Of a DNA stretch of 63,151 nucleotides, positions 21,772 through 31,900 are shown piece by piece (position 1 is the first letter of the stretch; every line of letters begins with the position of its first letter). Both the position numbers and the translations under genes were made by a program. Below the pieces are notes generated by a model. It worked only from the letters and a program-made list of their open reading frames with translations, had not been told where the DNA came from and made no database searches. The DNA comes from Linderina pennispora (Eukaryota; Kickxellomycota; Kickxellomycetes; Kickxellales; Kickxellaceae). The stretch spans positions 1-63,151 of the forward strand of contig NW_024468293.1 in NCBI RefSeq assembly GCF_002104995.1, read 5' to 3'.

Positions 21772-22434
21772 TCATTCCCTGAGAACAATGGACAAATGCG
21801 TTGTGTGATCTGTGATGTCTACTTTCGTAAAATCATCGACGATGTGCTGGGCGCCGGCTTCCGCCAGCCTCTCTCGTGTCGTCGATGTTGTCAGCGCAAT
21901 CACCGTGGCACCCGCTGCAAGCGCTGCCTTGACGCCATTGACAGCATCCTCAAACACCACAACGTCCTTTCCCTCCAGCCCCAGCGCTTTGGCACCGGCC
22001 AGGTACCCCTCGGGGTGGGGCTTCCCCTTGGTTACATCAGCAGCAGCTATCAGAAGCTTGGGTTCCGGCAGACCGACCTGTCCCAGGCGCGCCAGTGCCC
22101 ACATGCGCGAGGCTGCAGTCACCACAGCCCACCGTTCCGGCGATACAGCAGTGACAGCAGGGTGGACACCTGGCACTGGGTAGACGCCCTCGGTAATGTT
22201 GACGAACTCGTTCTCAAAGTTGTCGGCAAACTGTTTGCTATGGCACTCGGGCGGGAAGAACGTGCGCAGCGTGTCGAGGCATGTGCGCCCATGCATATGC
22301 TTGATCAGCTCATCACCGTCTACGCCGTACTTGGCCGCCTTCTGCTTCCATGCGTTCTCGACGCACTCAGTAGTGTCGACGAGTGTGCCGTCCATGTCGT
22401 AGAGAATACCCTTGGCTGTTAGAAGTGTCGGCAT
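21772..22434 (-). CDS. HAD-superfamily phosphatase, copy 2 (glycerol-3-phosphatase-like)
   Basis: 220 residues, fully open. Motif I is YDMDGTLVD with nucleophile Asp13 and acid Asp15. The cap domain follows (residues about 20-85). Motif II Thr is in VVTAAS (about residue 106), motif III is KGKPHPEGY (Lys138) and motif IV is VFEDAVNGV (Glu162, Asp163). The C1-cap arrangement and length match the DL-glycerol-3-phosphatase/2-deoxyglucose-6-phosphatase group, so it likely removes phosphate from a small polyol or sugar phosphate in the cytosol. It is the intact partner of the broken HAD gene just downstream. The substrate cannot be read from the sequence. Confidence 0.8.
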   Translation of the reverse strand: MPTLLTAKGILYDMDGTLVDTTECVENAWKQKAAKYGVDGDELIKHMHGRTCLDTLRTFFPPECHSKQFADNFENEFVNITEGVYPVPGVHPAVTAVSPERWAVVTAASRMWALARLGQVGLPEPKLLIAAADVTKGKPHPEGYLAGAKALGLEGKDVVVFEDAVNGVKAALAAGATVIALTTSTTRERLAEAGAQHIVDDFTKVDITDHTTHLSIVLRE

Positions 22435-22776
22435 ATTGGCGAGTCAGTATACGGAAGGTGAGGGTCAATAGGACTGATATGCTGGTTGAGGAGCTGCGCA
22501 GATAGTGAGTCAAAATGCGTTCTCTTTAAGCATTTCCCAGAGACGCATCCCCTCGCCCTGTGCCTGAGCCAATGCAACCACAATGTGGAGTAGAAGCACC
22601 AAATAGGAATCGAGGAACTGCGGTTGCGTGTGCGGATTCGGTAGGGCCGAAGCCCGAAAAATTGGCCAAGATTACCCCGCATCCTAAAAATACAATCGAA
22701 TGGTTTTTTTTTACTCCTTGTTCGTAGAAAGTTGAGTTTAACCTGGTGATAAACAGCCGATGCCTATGCCATCTCT

Positions 22777-23094
22777 CTACATCAGTGAGCAGCTAGCCAA
22801 TAGCGCCACAGCCAGTGCCAGCACAGACGCTGCAGGTGCCGCCACGCCTGATGTCTTTGTGTCCTTTGTGTGTGTAGAGTGCGAGCGCGACTCGGTGTCT
22901 GACTTGCTCGTTGTGGTTTCGTGTGTGGCTCTGAGGGTCTTGGAATCGACGGTTGCTTCAGGACTAGACACGGTGGTGTGTGGCGCAGATACCTCGTTGC
23001 TGAAGCGGATCGGCGTCAGAGATCCGGCAGTCGGGGCCTGTGCGTGGCTGGTGGCCAGAAGTGCGAGCAGAGGGATGTACTTGAACGAGTGCAT
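22777..23094 (-). CDS. Small GPI-anchored Ser/Thr-rich protein
   Basis: 105 residues starting MHSFKYIPLLALLATSHAQA, a signal peptide. The middle is Ser/Thr-rich with many His and Asp (TTTSKSDTESRSHSTHTKD), suited to O-mannosylation. The end, SGVAAPAASVLALAVALLAS, is a hydrophobic GPI-attachment signal preceded by small residues. A cell-wall or plasma-membrane surface protein is expected. There are no cysteines in the mature part and no recognised domain. The ATG at 23094 is preferred because it alone places the signal sequence at the N-terminus. Confidence 0.65.
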   Translation of the reverse strand: MHSFKYIPLLALLATSHAQAPTAGSLTPIRFSNEVSAPHTTVSSPEATVDSKTLRATHETTTSKSDTESRSHSTHTKDTKTSGVAAPAASVLALAVALLASCSLM

Positions 23095-23495
23095 GATTTT
23101 CAGATGCAAATCGAAAGTGCCCAATGGATGACAGAACGAAACTCTGCGAAATGCGGTGCTGCTGGGCTGCTTTCGGCAGTGCGCTTTTATATGTGCTTGT
23201 CCAGCGTACAAGCTATGCCCCCATGACCACATTTTTTTATCAAAGCAACGATGCATCTCTGCATGAGGCAAAAATGACCTCACCACAAAAATAGGCATTG
23301 TTCCTTATACGTAACTGCTGCGAAATTGCGTGCAAATGCCTGGCTCTACTTGTTTCCTGACAAGATGCATCCTGGCCAAGAAACAGCACTGCGCATGACA
23401 TCATAGACACATTACACCCGAACTGGACATGTAATCGAGAGAACAACGGTACTTTGCGTATTCTGAAGATAGATAACTTGACTAGAGTGCCCACA

Positions 23496-24488
23496 CTAGT
23501 GTGCCAGACCTGGATAGTCGTCGTGGTCGTTTGCTGTCAGCTGGAAGTAGAGGACACTGTTCTCGCAGTCACGACTTTCGCCATTGGCGCCGCAAAACTT
23601 TGTTCCGCCCGATGGCTGATACCATACCTCCTGGCTGTGATGCTTGTAGTCGATAGTGGTAAGAAGAAGGCGGGGAACCAAGTCGCGGTGGTACACAACG
23701 CGATAGATCGGGAACTCCTTGTTTTGGATCCAGCTCGCAAATGCACCGTTACCAGTCCGCGGCTGGCCGTATGTGTACAGCTGCACGCGATTAGTCAGAA
23801 TTGGGAACATAGTCACAAAATCGGCAGCATTGATTGCAGCCAGCGAGCCACCGAGCGAATGACCGGTAAACACGATGTTGTATGCTGGGTACCTGTTTGC
23901 CAGAGTCAGGATTGCGTTATTTACAGCAGATGCGGTCGCTTGGTAGGCCTTTATGAACCCTGTATGCACCTCGGAGCCGGACACATTCGATGGCCATCTA
24001 GACTTGGCGAAATTGAGATTCGTCATCCAGTCAAAGAATGAGTGGCTACCGCGATACCCAACAACGATCTCCTTGTTGTTGTCGTTATATGCGACATACC
24101 CTATGCTGGCTTTGACCGCATTCTCCCAGCGGTAGTACACAACAGTGCCAGCGGTTGCTGCTGTCTGACAAGCAATTGCGCAATCCCACGAGTTGTTTTT
24201 CACAGTAGCAGCTGCACCTGCATAGTTTGCATACTTGACAAGGTTAGCTGAGCTTGTGGTGGTCAGGACCTGCGCACGCTTCGAGTTGGCATTGTGCAAA
24301 TCCGCCAGATGATGCTTGGTCCCATTGGCCTTGATTTCACGATATATGGTGTCCAGTTTCTCCGCAAGTGATGGGTCCACAAGTCGGTGCTCGTTGGTCT
24401 GGTAGGTGGCCTTGCTTTGCGTGGGTATGGCAGAGACACATGCAGCAATTGCACCGAGTGTGAGGAGAATAGTGGCAGCAAACTTCAT
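23496..24488 (-). CDS. Secreted class 3 lipase, copy 1
   Basis: 330 residues with a signal peptide (MKFAATILLTLGAIAACVSA). An alpha/beta-hydrolase of the fungal class 3 lipase family, expected to hydrolyse triacylglycerols outside the cell. The nucleophile elbow is GHSLGG (Ser211), the acid is Asp269 in HRDLVP, and the His is in the KHHSQEVW motif at about 283-284. The oxyanion/lid region includes GYRGSHSFFDWMTNLNF. Cysteines near 103/107 and 299/308 could form disulfides. TATAAA on the minus strand at 24601-24606 is about 115 bases before the start, which supports the ATG at 24488 over longer frames. It is paired with an equal-length paralogue at 25521-26513. Confidence 0.85.
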   Translation of the reverse strand: MKFAATILLTLGAIAACVSAIPTQSKATYQTNEHRLVDPSLAEKLDTIYREIKANGTKHHLADLHNANSKRAQVLTTTSSANLVKYANYAGAAATVKNNSWDCAIACQTAATAGTVVYYRWENAVKASIGYVAYNDNNKEIVVGYRGSHSFFDWMTNLNFAKSRWPSNVSGSEVHTGFIKAYQATASAVNNAILTLANRYPAYNIVFTGHSLGGSLAAINAADFVTMFPILTNRVQLYTYGQPRTGNGAFASWIQNKEFPIYRVVYHRDLVPRLLLTTIDYKHHSQEVWYQPSGGTKFCGANGESRDCENSVLYFQLTANDHDDYPGLAH

Positions 24489-25520
24489 TAACGTAGTGGC
24501 CAACAGTAAGAGCGACGGATCGTAAAGAGTCAAAGGGAGAGAGGTGAAGAACAGACGCTGTTGCTGCTGATAGCAACGTCCGAGTATACCTTTGGTGCAT
24601 TTTATAGCCATGAGGTATCTGGCTTGTACCGAGCCAAGAAAAGCATATTCGACTGGGAAGTTCTGAATGCCAATACATCCTTTGTGATGCTGCAAAGGGA
24701 CTGTGGATCGCAATTTGGCCACCCATCAAGATTTGCGCGGGTGCAAGCTGGCTTGCAGCATGGGCGACGGCTACAGACTGGTTGCTAATGGACCTATTAA
24801 CCCAGATGGCATCAGCCCTTTAAAACCCCGTACCAAGCTGTAGATCGTTGCGATTTTCTCTGGACATCGTCTCTGGGCATTTCTAAAAATATATCTGGAT
24901 TGTGGTATCGCCGATAATCATGCTTCTAGGAACAGACAGAGGCCATTGCCATGCATACAAGCTGCTGCTTCACCACAGGAGGGGGTACCATAGTTCCTGA
25001 TTCGTGCTCCTCGGCCCACCGCTCGCCTGATTCACAAACCTGAAGGTATGCCAATATATCGTGCCGATTTCCAAGTGATGTGCTGTTTACATTTTTGATG
25101 GTACGTATGTTGCAAATCACTCCTTTGCAATTTTGAATACCTTCAATAAAAAGTGTGAATTCCCAGGAAATTGTTGCATGTTGTCCTCTACCACACTGCA
25201 AGAATCTCAGTCAACATTTTGCTCCCCTCTCCTGTTTTCAGGCAGATCGTCCTACATGTCCAATGAACTGAAAAGATATTTGAAGAAAAATGGGGGATAA
25301 GTTAATGTATTTGTTAACCTTGAGGATAGAACGAATGTTTACGACTGTGTATGTGAGCTAATAAAGGATAAAACGGTATTTACTGAAGGGAAAGGGGAAA
25401 GATCCGGTCGGTCTGAGGCCTGATTCCATGTGGTTTAGTCGCTGGAATGGTAGCGCAGGAGTGGTTCGGCACTCCAATGTCAACAGTATTGAACTATATC
25501 CAAAGTATACAGACTTGGTC
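24489..25520. other. Intergenic region between the tandem lipases
   Basis: About 1.03 kb. The proximal part is the promoter of lipase copy 1. A minus-strand frame at 24926-25201 is open for 91 codons but has no recognisable family and is not called. No repeat matching the other intergenic regions was noticed. Confidence 0.4.
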
Positions 25521-26513
25521 CTAGTGTGCGATTCCAGGGTATCCATCATGATCATTGGATGTCAAGGATAGCCCAAATACTCCATACTCGCAATCAGGGT
25601 TCTCGCCATTAGCGCCACAGAATACAATGCCGTCTGAGGGCTTGTACCAGACCTCTTGACTGTGATGCCAGTAATCGAATATAGTAAATGGGAGCTGGGG
25701 AACCAAGTCGCGATGGAACACAACACGATATATCGAGAACCCCTTGTCTTGGACCCAGCTGGCAAAGGCGCGGTTGCCAGTACGTGGCTGGCCGTATGTG
25801 TATAGGTGGATTCGACTGATCAGAGCTGGGTACTTTGTGGCGAAATCGGCAGCATTGATGGCAGCCAGCGAGCTACCGAGCGAATGACCGGTAAACACGA
25901 TGTTGTATGCTGGGTACCTGTTTGCCAGAGTCAGGGTTGCGTTATTTACGGCAGATGCGGTCGCTTGGTAGGCCTTTATGAACCCTGTATGCACCTCGGA
26001 GCCGGACACATTCGATGGCCATCTAGACTTGGCGAAATTTAGATTCGTCATCAAGTCAAAGAACGAGTGGCTGCCGCGGTACCCAACAACGATCTCCTTG
26101 TTGTTGTCGTTATATGCGACGTATCCTATGCTGGCTTTGACCACATTCTCCCAGCGGTAATAAATAACTGTGCCAGCGGTTGCTGTTGTTTGGCAAGCTA
26201 TCGCGCATGTCCACAAGCTGCTGTTCACATTATAGGCGGCAGCAGCATAATTTGCATACTTGACAAGGTTAGCTGAAGAGGTGGTAGACAGAATCTGGGC
26301 TCGCAACAATGCGCCGTTCTTGCTTGCAGTACCTTCCGTGGCATTGTACTTTGCTGCTATTTGGTGGAACAATGCGTCCAGCTGAGGGACCATGGTCGAA
26401 TTAACTAACCGATTGCTGTCGATGGTAACACCAGGCTCTTCCTCAGCTGGAAATGCAGAGGTATATGCAGCAAAAATGCTGAGAGCAAAATGGATGGTTG
26501 TTTTGAGCAGCAT
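25521..26513 (-). CDS. Secreted class 3 lipase, copy 2
   Basis: 330 residues, the same length as copy 1 and aligned without gaps. Signal peptide MLLKTTIHFALSIFAAYTSA. The nucleophile elbow is GHSLGSS (Ser211), so the last glycine of the usual GHSLGG is serine here. The acid and base are HRDLVPQL and WHHSQEVW. Its middle third is nearly identical to copy 1 at the DNA level, while the N-terminal propeptide and the C-terminal third have drifted. Substrate range may therefore differ at the lid and C-terminus while the core is homogenised. Same strand as copy 1, about 1 kb upstream; separately promoted. Confidence 0.85.
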   Translation of the reverse strand: MLLKTTIHFALSIFAAYTSAFPAEEEPGVTIDSNRLVNSTMVPQLDALFHQIAAKYNATEGTASKNGALLRAQILSTTSSANLVKYANYAAAAYNVNSSLWTCAIACQTTATAGTVIYYRWENVVKASIGYVAYNDNNKEIVVGYRGSHSFFDLMTNLNFAKSRWPSNVSGSEVHTGFIKAYQATASAVNNATLTLANRYPAYNIVFTGHSLGSSLAAINAADFATKYPALISRIHLYTYGQPRTGNRAFASWVQDKGFSIYRVVFHRDLVPQLPFTIFDYWHHSQEVWYKPSDGIVFCGANGENPDCEYGVFGLSLTSNDHDGYPGIAH

Positions 26514-26981
26514 TATTTGAGGGCGGCTTCTATCGGCAATAAATGAGTAAAATAGGCAAAGTTTAAATGATTGAAAGCAGGTAGGAAGCGAAAGGTGTGG
26601 GGCTGGCTGGTGCACGCTATTTATTATGAATTAACGATGGTATATTCTACGTGTTCTGGCCCCTTCAACAGGATAATGATCTGAAGCTCGTGGTTTTTCA
26701 GTTTGCTAAAGCCGCGCGCTGCCCTTTTTTTTTTGAATATTTCGCTGCTGTGCGGTATCTGAGTGCACCAGCGAAACTAGGGCAACAAACTATGATTGTA
26801 GTGGTCACTGGGCTCTGCTGGATGCCTCCATTGGTTCAGCGTAAGAGCTGCTCTCATTGTCGGTCGACTTGACAAATGCCATGGAATCATCATGATGGCC
26901 ATCATCGGCCACGTAACAGCATGATGTGACATATGTGCATATACTTTATTCAGCTATTTATATATTCAAAACGAGTGGCTT
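26514..26981. other. Intergenic region upstream of lipase 2 and downstream of the MFS gene
   Basis: About 470 bases holding the lipase 2 promoter and the 3' end of the minus-strand MFS gene. A T run at about 26727-26735 was noted. No gene is supported. Confidence 0.4.
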
Positions 26982-28563
26982 CTACAACGCATCCTTGCTG
27001 ATGAGCTTATGCTTAATCAGCAGCGACAGCGGGACGGCAGCGCAAGCGAATATGACACCGGCAATGAACGTCGAGTGCATCGCCTGCACATTAGCATGGA
27101 TAACTGCATCGCGCACGGTCGCTGAAATCTCTGGCAGCCTGATGACCTGGATATTGTCAGCCGACATCAGGATGTACTTGCTATAGATGACATGCTGCAG
27201 TGCGACGGTTGCCAGCTTGGCAATCAGAACGGCTTCGTTGATAATGCTATACAGAGCAATGCCAATTGCCGCGCCAAAGAACTGGAATAAAAACAGCGAT
27301 GACGTAGCAGCTGCCATGTCGGCCGCATCCATAGCCGACTGGATGCAGGTAACGTGGGTGGGCATGGTGAAACCGGCACCAATGCCCAGGATGATCAGGA
27401 ACCCGATCTGCGCACCATTGGAAATACTCTCCTTGTATTCCAGCATTAGCCCGTTGCCGACCGTCAGCAATACAGCAGAGACGGCAATCTGGAACTTGTA
27501 CTCTCCGGTAAAGCTCGTGCTGACTCCGGACGCAATAGAGGTGGCCATGGCGGCCAGCATAAACGCAATGAGGTGCGATCCAGCAGTTGCGGGCGACTCG
27601 TTTTTTAACGATTTCTGACCACTTGGCAACATAAAATACCGGGCAGTAAATGGCAATACCAATGAACGGTTGCATAGCAACAATAATACGTGCATTAGTA
27701 GACCGAAGCAGGCCGGCGGGGAAGATCGGGTCTTTGGCGAATTTCGCCTCATAATAGCCAAAGGCACCGAAGAGGACGGCAGCAAGGATCAAGAGCGCAA
27801 TGACCACGCCTGAGGACCACGCGTAGAGGTCGCCGCCGTAGTTCAGTGCCAGGACCAAAGCCGTCACACAGCCGGCCATCAGAACCATGCCGACATAATC
27901 CACATGCCACAAATTCGCTGACCTAGCCGGCGTTGCCGCCCCCATTGCCAGGTAGGCAAGAGCCAGGGCGAATACAAGAATAAAAGCATTCATGTAGAAC
28001 AACCAGCGCCAATTGTGGCGTAAAAGATTCCCAGCAACTGCAGGGCCAGCGCCTATTCCCAGCGCCCACGCAGCCCCGAGCACACCAAGAAGTCGCGTGC
28101 GCTGCCGCGGCCTGGCAAGGTCAGAGGCAATAATGACAGTGAGGGTGAATAGTCCGCCGCCGCCGATCCCCGCCACCGCGCGACCTGCCAGCATGGTGTT
28201 CATTTTGCCGGCAGCTCCGCAGATGATCGAGCCAACAAGGAACAGCGTGCTGAATCCGACCAGCGGCCAGCGGCGCCCGAATACGTCCGAGAGCTTTCCG
28301 ACCGACGGAATGATTGCCGTGAATGCCACCAGGTAGGTCGTGGTGATCCAAGAGTCAAGACTTTGGTTGTGGAGCTTGTAGCCGAGCTTGGCTGTGATTG
28401 AGGTGACTGATGTCAGCGACAGACAGCTGAGGAACATCAGCATTGCCAGTGCGCTGAGAACCGCTAGCTTCCGCGGCACAGTCTGCTGGGCGCTGTGGGG
28501 AGGCGGATCCAGGGATTTCGCTATGGGTCTGACATCGCTTGAGGAGCTTGCAGAGGTGTCCAT
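26982..28563 (-). CDS. MFS drug/H+ antiporter (DHA2-like, 14-TM), one homopolymer frame break
   Basis: A plasma-membrane or vacuolar exporter of the major facilitator superfamily. The N-terminal half shows motif A (GKLSDVFGRRWPLV) and the long motif C helix (LGAAWALGIGAGPAVAGNLL), with AGRAVAGIGGGGLFTLTV between, as in DHA2 multidrug transporters. The C-terminal half (LGIGAGFTMPTHVTCIQSAM, LFLFQFFGAAIGIALYSII) is in another frame. The break is at an A6 run near 27606: with five A's the frame continues WSEIVKNESPATAGSHL. The sequence has one A too many, typical of a homopolymer length error. The start at 28563 gives a cytosolic N-terminus MDTSASSSSDVRPIAK. Divergent from the Urb2 gene. Confidence 0.75.
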
Positions 28564-28995
28564 GCTTATATATATGTAGTATTGCCAACAGAGATAGAAG
28601 AGGGGAGAGACGTTTGACTGCTATTTCTTAGGGTCCGTAGATGGAAGGGGCGGAGGACCCAGCACTATATACGCGTCTACCTGGCTTTATTTCCCATGGC
28701 TTGACACCGTTTCTCTTCCGAATGGCACACCTGCAACTGTCCAAAACGGCAAATGCATGGCTGTGGCGACGACCATTGTCATTACCTCACTCTCTACCCA
28801 GGAGGTTGCGCGCTTTTTTGCTCCGAACCTGGACCCGCCCTGGCCAGGATTAGATCGCGTGGTGATCACGATCACTGGAGGAGGAGAAAAATAAAACTCG
28901 ACAAAAGCCGACAGTTTCACTTCTTCGCTCTTGGACTTTTAGCGCCAGCTCTTCCACCCACTTTGCCATTTATTCAAGCATACATTACAAATAGA
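28564..28995. promoter_or_regulatory. Divergent promoter between MFS and Urb2 genes
   Basis: About 430 bases between two divergently transcribed genes. TATATATATG at 28566-28575 is only a few bases upstream of the MFS start, too close to be a usual TATA box, and may belong to the leader. A long open frame from 28753 runs into Urb2 but has no coding character before 28996. Confidence 0.4.
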
Positions 28996-31900
28996 ATGAG
29001 CTCGAGCTTGCCCAGCATCGACGCAGTGCTGGCCCAGACAGGGATCGGATCGACAGAGGACCTGACACGGGCACTGCGCGGGGCCTTGCCTCTGCAGCAC
29101 CGGCTAGCTTTAGCGTGGGCGATATTCGATGATAGCAGCAAAGCTTTGCAGCGGGTCAGCTCAGTGCTTGTACGGCGCAACGAGCTGCTGGCAGACTGGC
29201 TTTTTTCAACAATGCTTCGGGAGCTGAAGGCAAAGGGCAAGGACCAGTACAGAATATGCGGAGATGTGGCCGCGATCCGGCTTTTGCTTGGCGTGCTGGA
29301 GCGCATCAACAAGACGATGCCCGGAGACATGAAGCTGGAAACGCGCACGGTCTTGCCGGGCCCTCTGATGCCCCTGTTTGCTGCGTCATTGGCGGGACAG
29401 CTGGGGAAGGAGCAGGAGGCGCAGGTGGAGGCAGTTGCGGATCTGTGGCAGTATATCGTCGGATCGACTATGGACGGCGCAGAGGCACTGGCAGCACAGC
29501 CCGATCAGCTCGCGCAGCTGCTGAAATCTCTGACAGAGCACTGCCTAAATACAGAGAGCGAGAAGCTGCGGGGAGATCTTTTGCGGCTCATGGAATCTGC
29601 AGCCGGAGTTCTGCAGAGCGTGTGCGAAACGACAACGAATGCGCGCAAAATGTTCTCGATGTTCGACCAGGGCCTGCTGGTGCCGCTATTGCAGCTAGTA
29701 GGCGGACTGGGAGAGTCATCGGCCAAACAGTGCTTGCTGGACCTACTCCAGGTGTCGCTGTTTCACGCCGACTGCATGGGGGAGTTTGCGACAGCGCTGC
29801 AGGAGCACGCGGAAAAAGGAGCCATGGGCAGTCGCAGCTATGTCAAGCAGTTCTTCGACCTGGTGGCCTCCCCTGAGTGCATGGATGCGCTGCCCGATCT
29901 CTTTACGCGCTACCTCCGTGCGTCGGCGCTGGTGTGCCCGGAGACCCGCAGCATGGCCAATACGACACTGGGGCTGGCAGCAGTATCAGCGAGCCCATTG
30001 AGCATGACGCAGGAAGCGGCCAGCAGCGCATGCGTACAGATGTTTACATACGTTTACCATGTGTGTTTGCCGAGGCGATCGGAGGTGCGTGGCATGGGGG
30101 CGACTAACCGGCTGATCAACGCTTATTACAGCGACCGGTGCTTTGGTACAGCCAACAACGCCAGCATAGTCAGCCGCGACGTGTTCCGCAAACAGATCGA
30201 GATGCTTGAGGCATGGCTGGCTGAGGTGGTGACGCCGATTCTCACCCGCCCGCCCAGCGACCCAGAGATGACACGGCTGGCCCTGGACGCCATCGACATT
30301 GCGCTAGACGCGGCCCCAGATTCTGTGCAGGAGCATAGCAGCCAGATCGTGGCGGCGTTTGCGCGTGTGCCGCCAGCTATCGAGGATGCAGCGAATAATG
30401 TTCTGGAGCACATGGTGACGACATTCACCAAGGCGCGGCAGCTGGATGTGCTGGTCCAGCGAATTGCCGGTACTGAGTTCTACGAGAGTTCCGACTGCCA
30501 CAATATGCTAGTCTCGGAGCCGTTCATCAAGTCGTTGAATCTGGCAGTATCCCGGTCGATGCCGTTTGCGCAGGCACACGAGTGCCTGGCGGTGCTAGTG
30601 GACGTGGTTTCGCAGGCAGCCAAGACAAAGGAGAGCGCAAAGAGCACGAAACGGCGACGCACCAGCAAGGGTGCTACAGAATCCAGCAGCCCAAACATTT
30701 ACCAGACACAGGTGGTATGTGTTGTAGCTGCCAACTTCCTGCTTGCCAGTGTGTCATCGGTCAATACCGAGCACCAGCGCGGGTTGTTGCGCGAAGCGCT
30801 GGCCAAGCATTACGCAGCTGTCTCAGAATCCCTAGCAGATCGTAGTGAGTTGGTGTGCGAATATTTGGTTATGCACTATGCGTTTATGGAGGCAGCTTCG
30901 CGGATCGACGGCATGGAGAGGTGGATGGAGGTCAGCATGGATCCAGGCCATGTGTCCGCCATGCTGCCCAGCGACATGACAGGCGCCCGTGTCCGTGCCC
31001 TGGCGATGCTGGTTGTTCTGCAGGCGGCTGCCCACTGGTCGGTGTTCATGTCGTCGCTGAGCGCCGGGATTGTGCCAGGCGATGTTGCTGCCCAGATTGA
31101 TACTGAAGAGGGGTCCAAGGCCGTGACCAGCATGATTGCAAGAATCTTCGCTAGCGCCGAATTTGGTACTGGCAACGCAGGCCAGTGGGACCGGCAGCCG
31201 CACACGATCACCGAGGCGAACAGCGGCACCGTGCAGTGGTACCTGCTGGTGGACTGGCTGGAGCTGGTCTGCCAGCTCGCCGACCAGACAGTCATCCAGC
31301 GCATTACATCGCGGATCATCGCTGAGATCGCCTTGCCAGCCGAAACCAATTGCTCAAAGGCGCTGCTCAGTTCGGCAGCGTTTTTCGAAGCGCACGAGAT
31401 CCGCAGCTGCTTTGTGCCTGCGTTGGCCGAGTTCGTAGCCGAGCAGTTCCCCAAGCAGCCAAATGAGCTGAAGTCGCTGCTGGTGACTCTTGCCGGAAAT
31501 ATCGGAACCAAGTCTAAATGCGCACAGACTGCCAGCGACATTATATCGGCCGCCAGCAACTCTCGTGCCAAGAGGAGTGAGGAGTCGGCGGAGGTGTGGG
31601 TCGAGCTTGTTCGCTCCCTGCTGCGCTTCCCAGACGCCTACTGGTTTGCCGATAAAACTCCGGCCTTGTTTGCAGTGCTGCTGGCCATTGACCAGGGTGT
31701 GGCGTGCGAAGCTGCCACGGTGGAGCTGCGGGTCCTGTGCAGGGCGCTGCTCGAGCGACTCATTCGGACGTCATCAGGCCTGGTGCCGCTTCTCACGCAG
31801 CATGCAGCTGGCTTGGTGAGCCTGTGGATGGCAGAGGAGCAAACGTCTGAGGAACTGCTGGTCGCGTCGCGTCGCTTGCTGTTTGTTGCCATGGGGTCTC

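Noticed and set aside
24926-25201. 91-codon minus-strand frame between the lipases
   Set aside because: No recognisable motif, no paralogue in the window, and no promoter or splice support.
27600-27615. Programmed -1 frameshift at A AAA AAC-like sequence
   Set aside because: The needed shift is +1, not -1, and a homopolymer length error explains it more simply.
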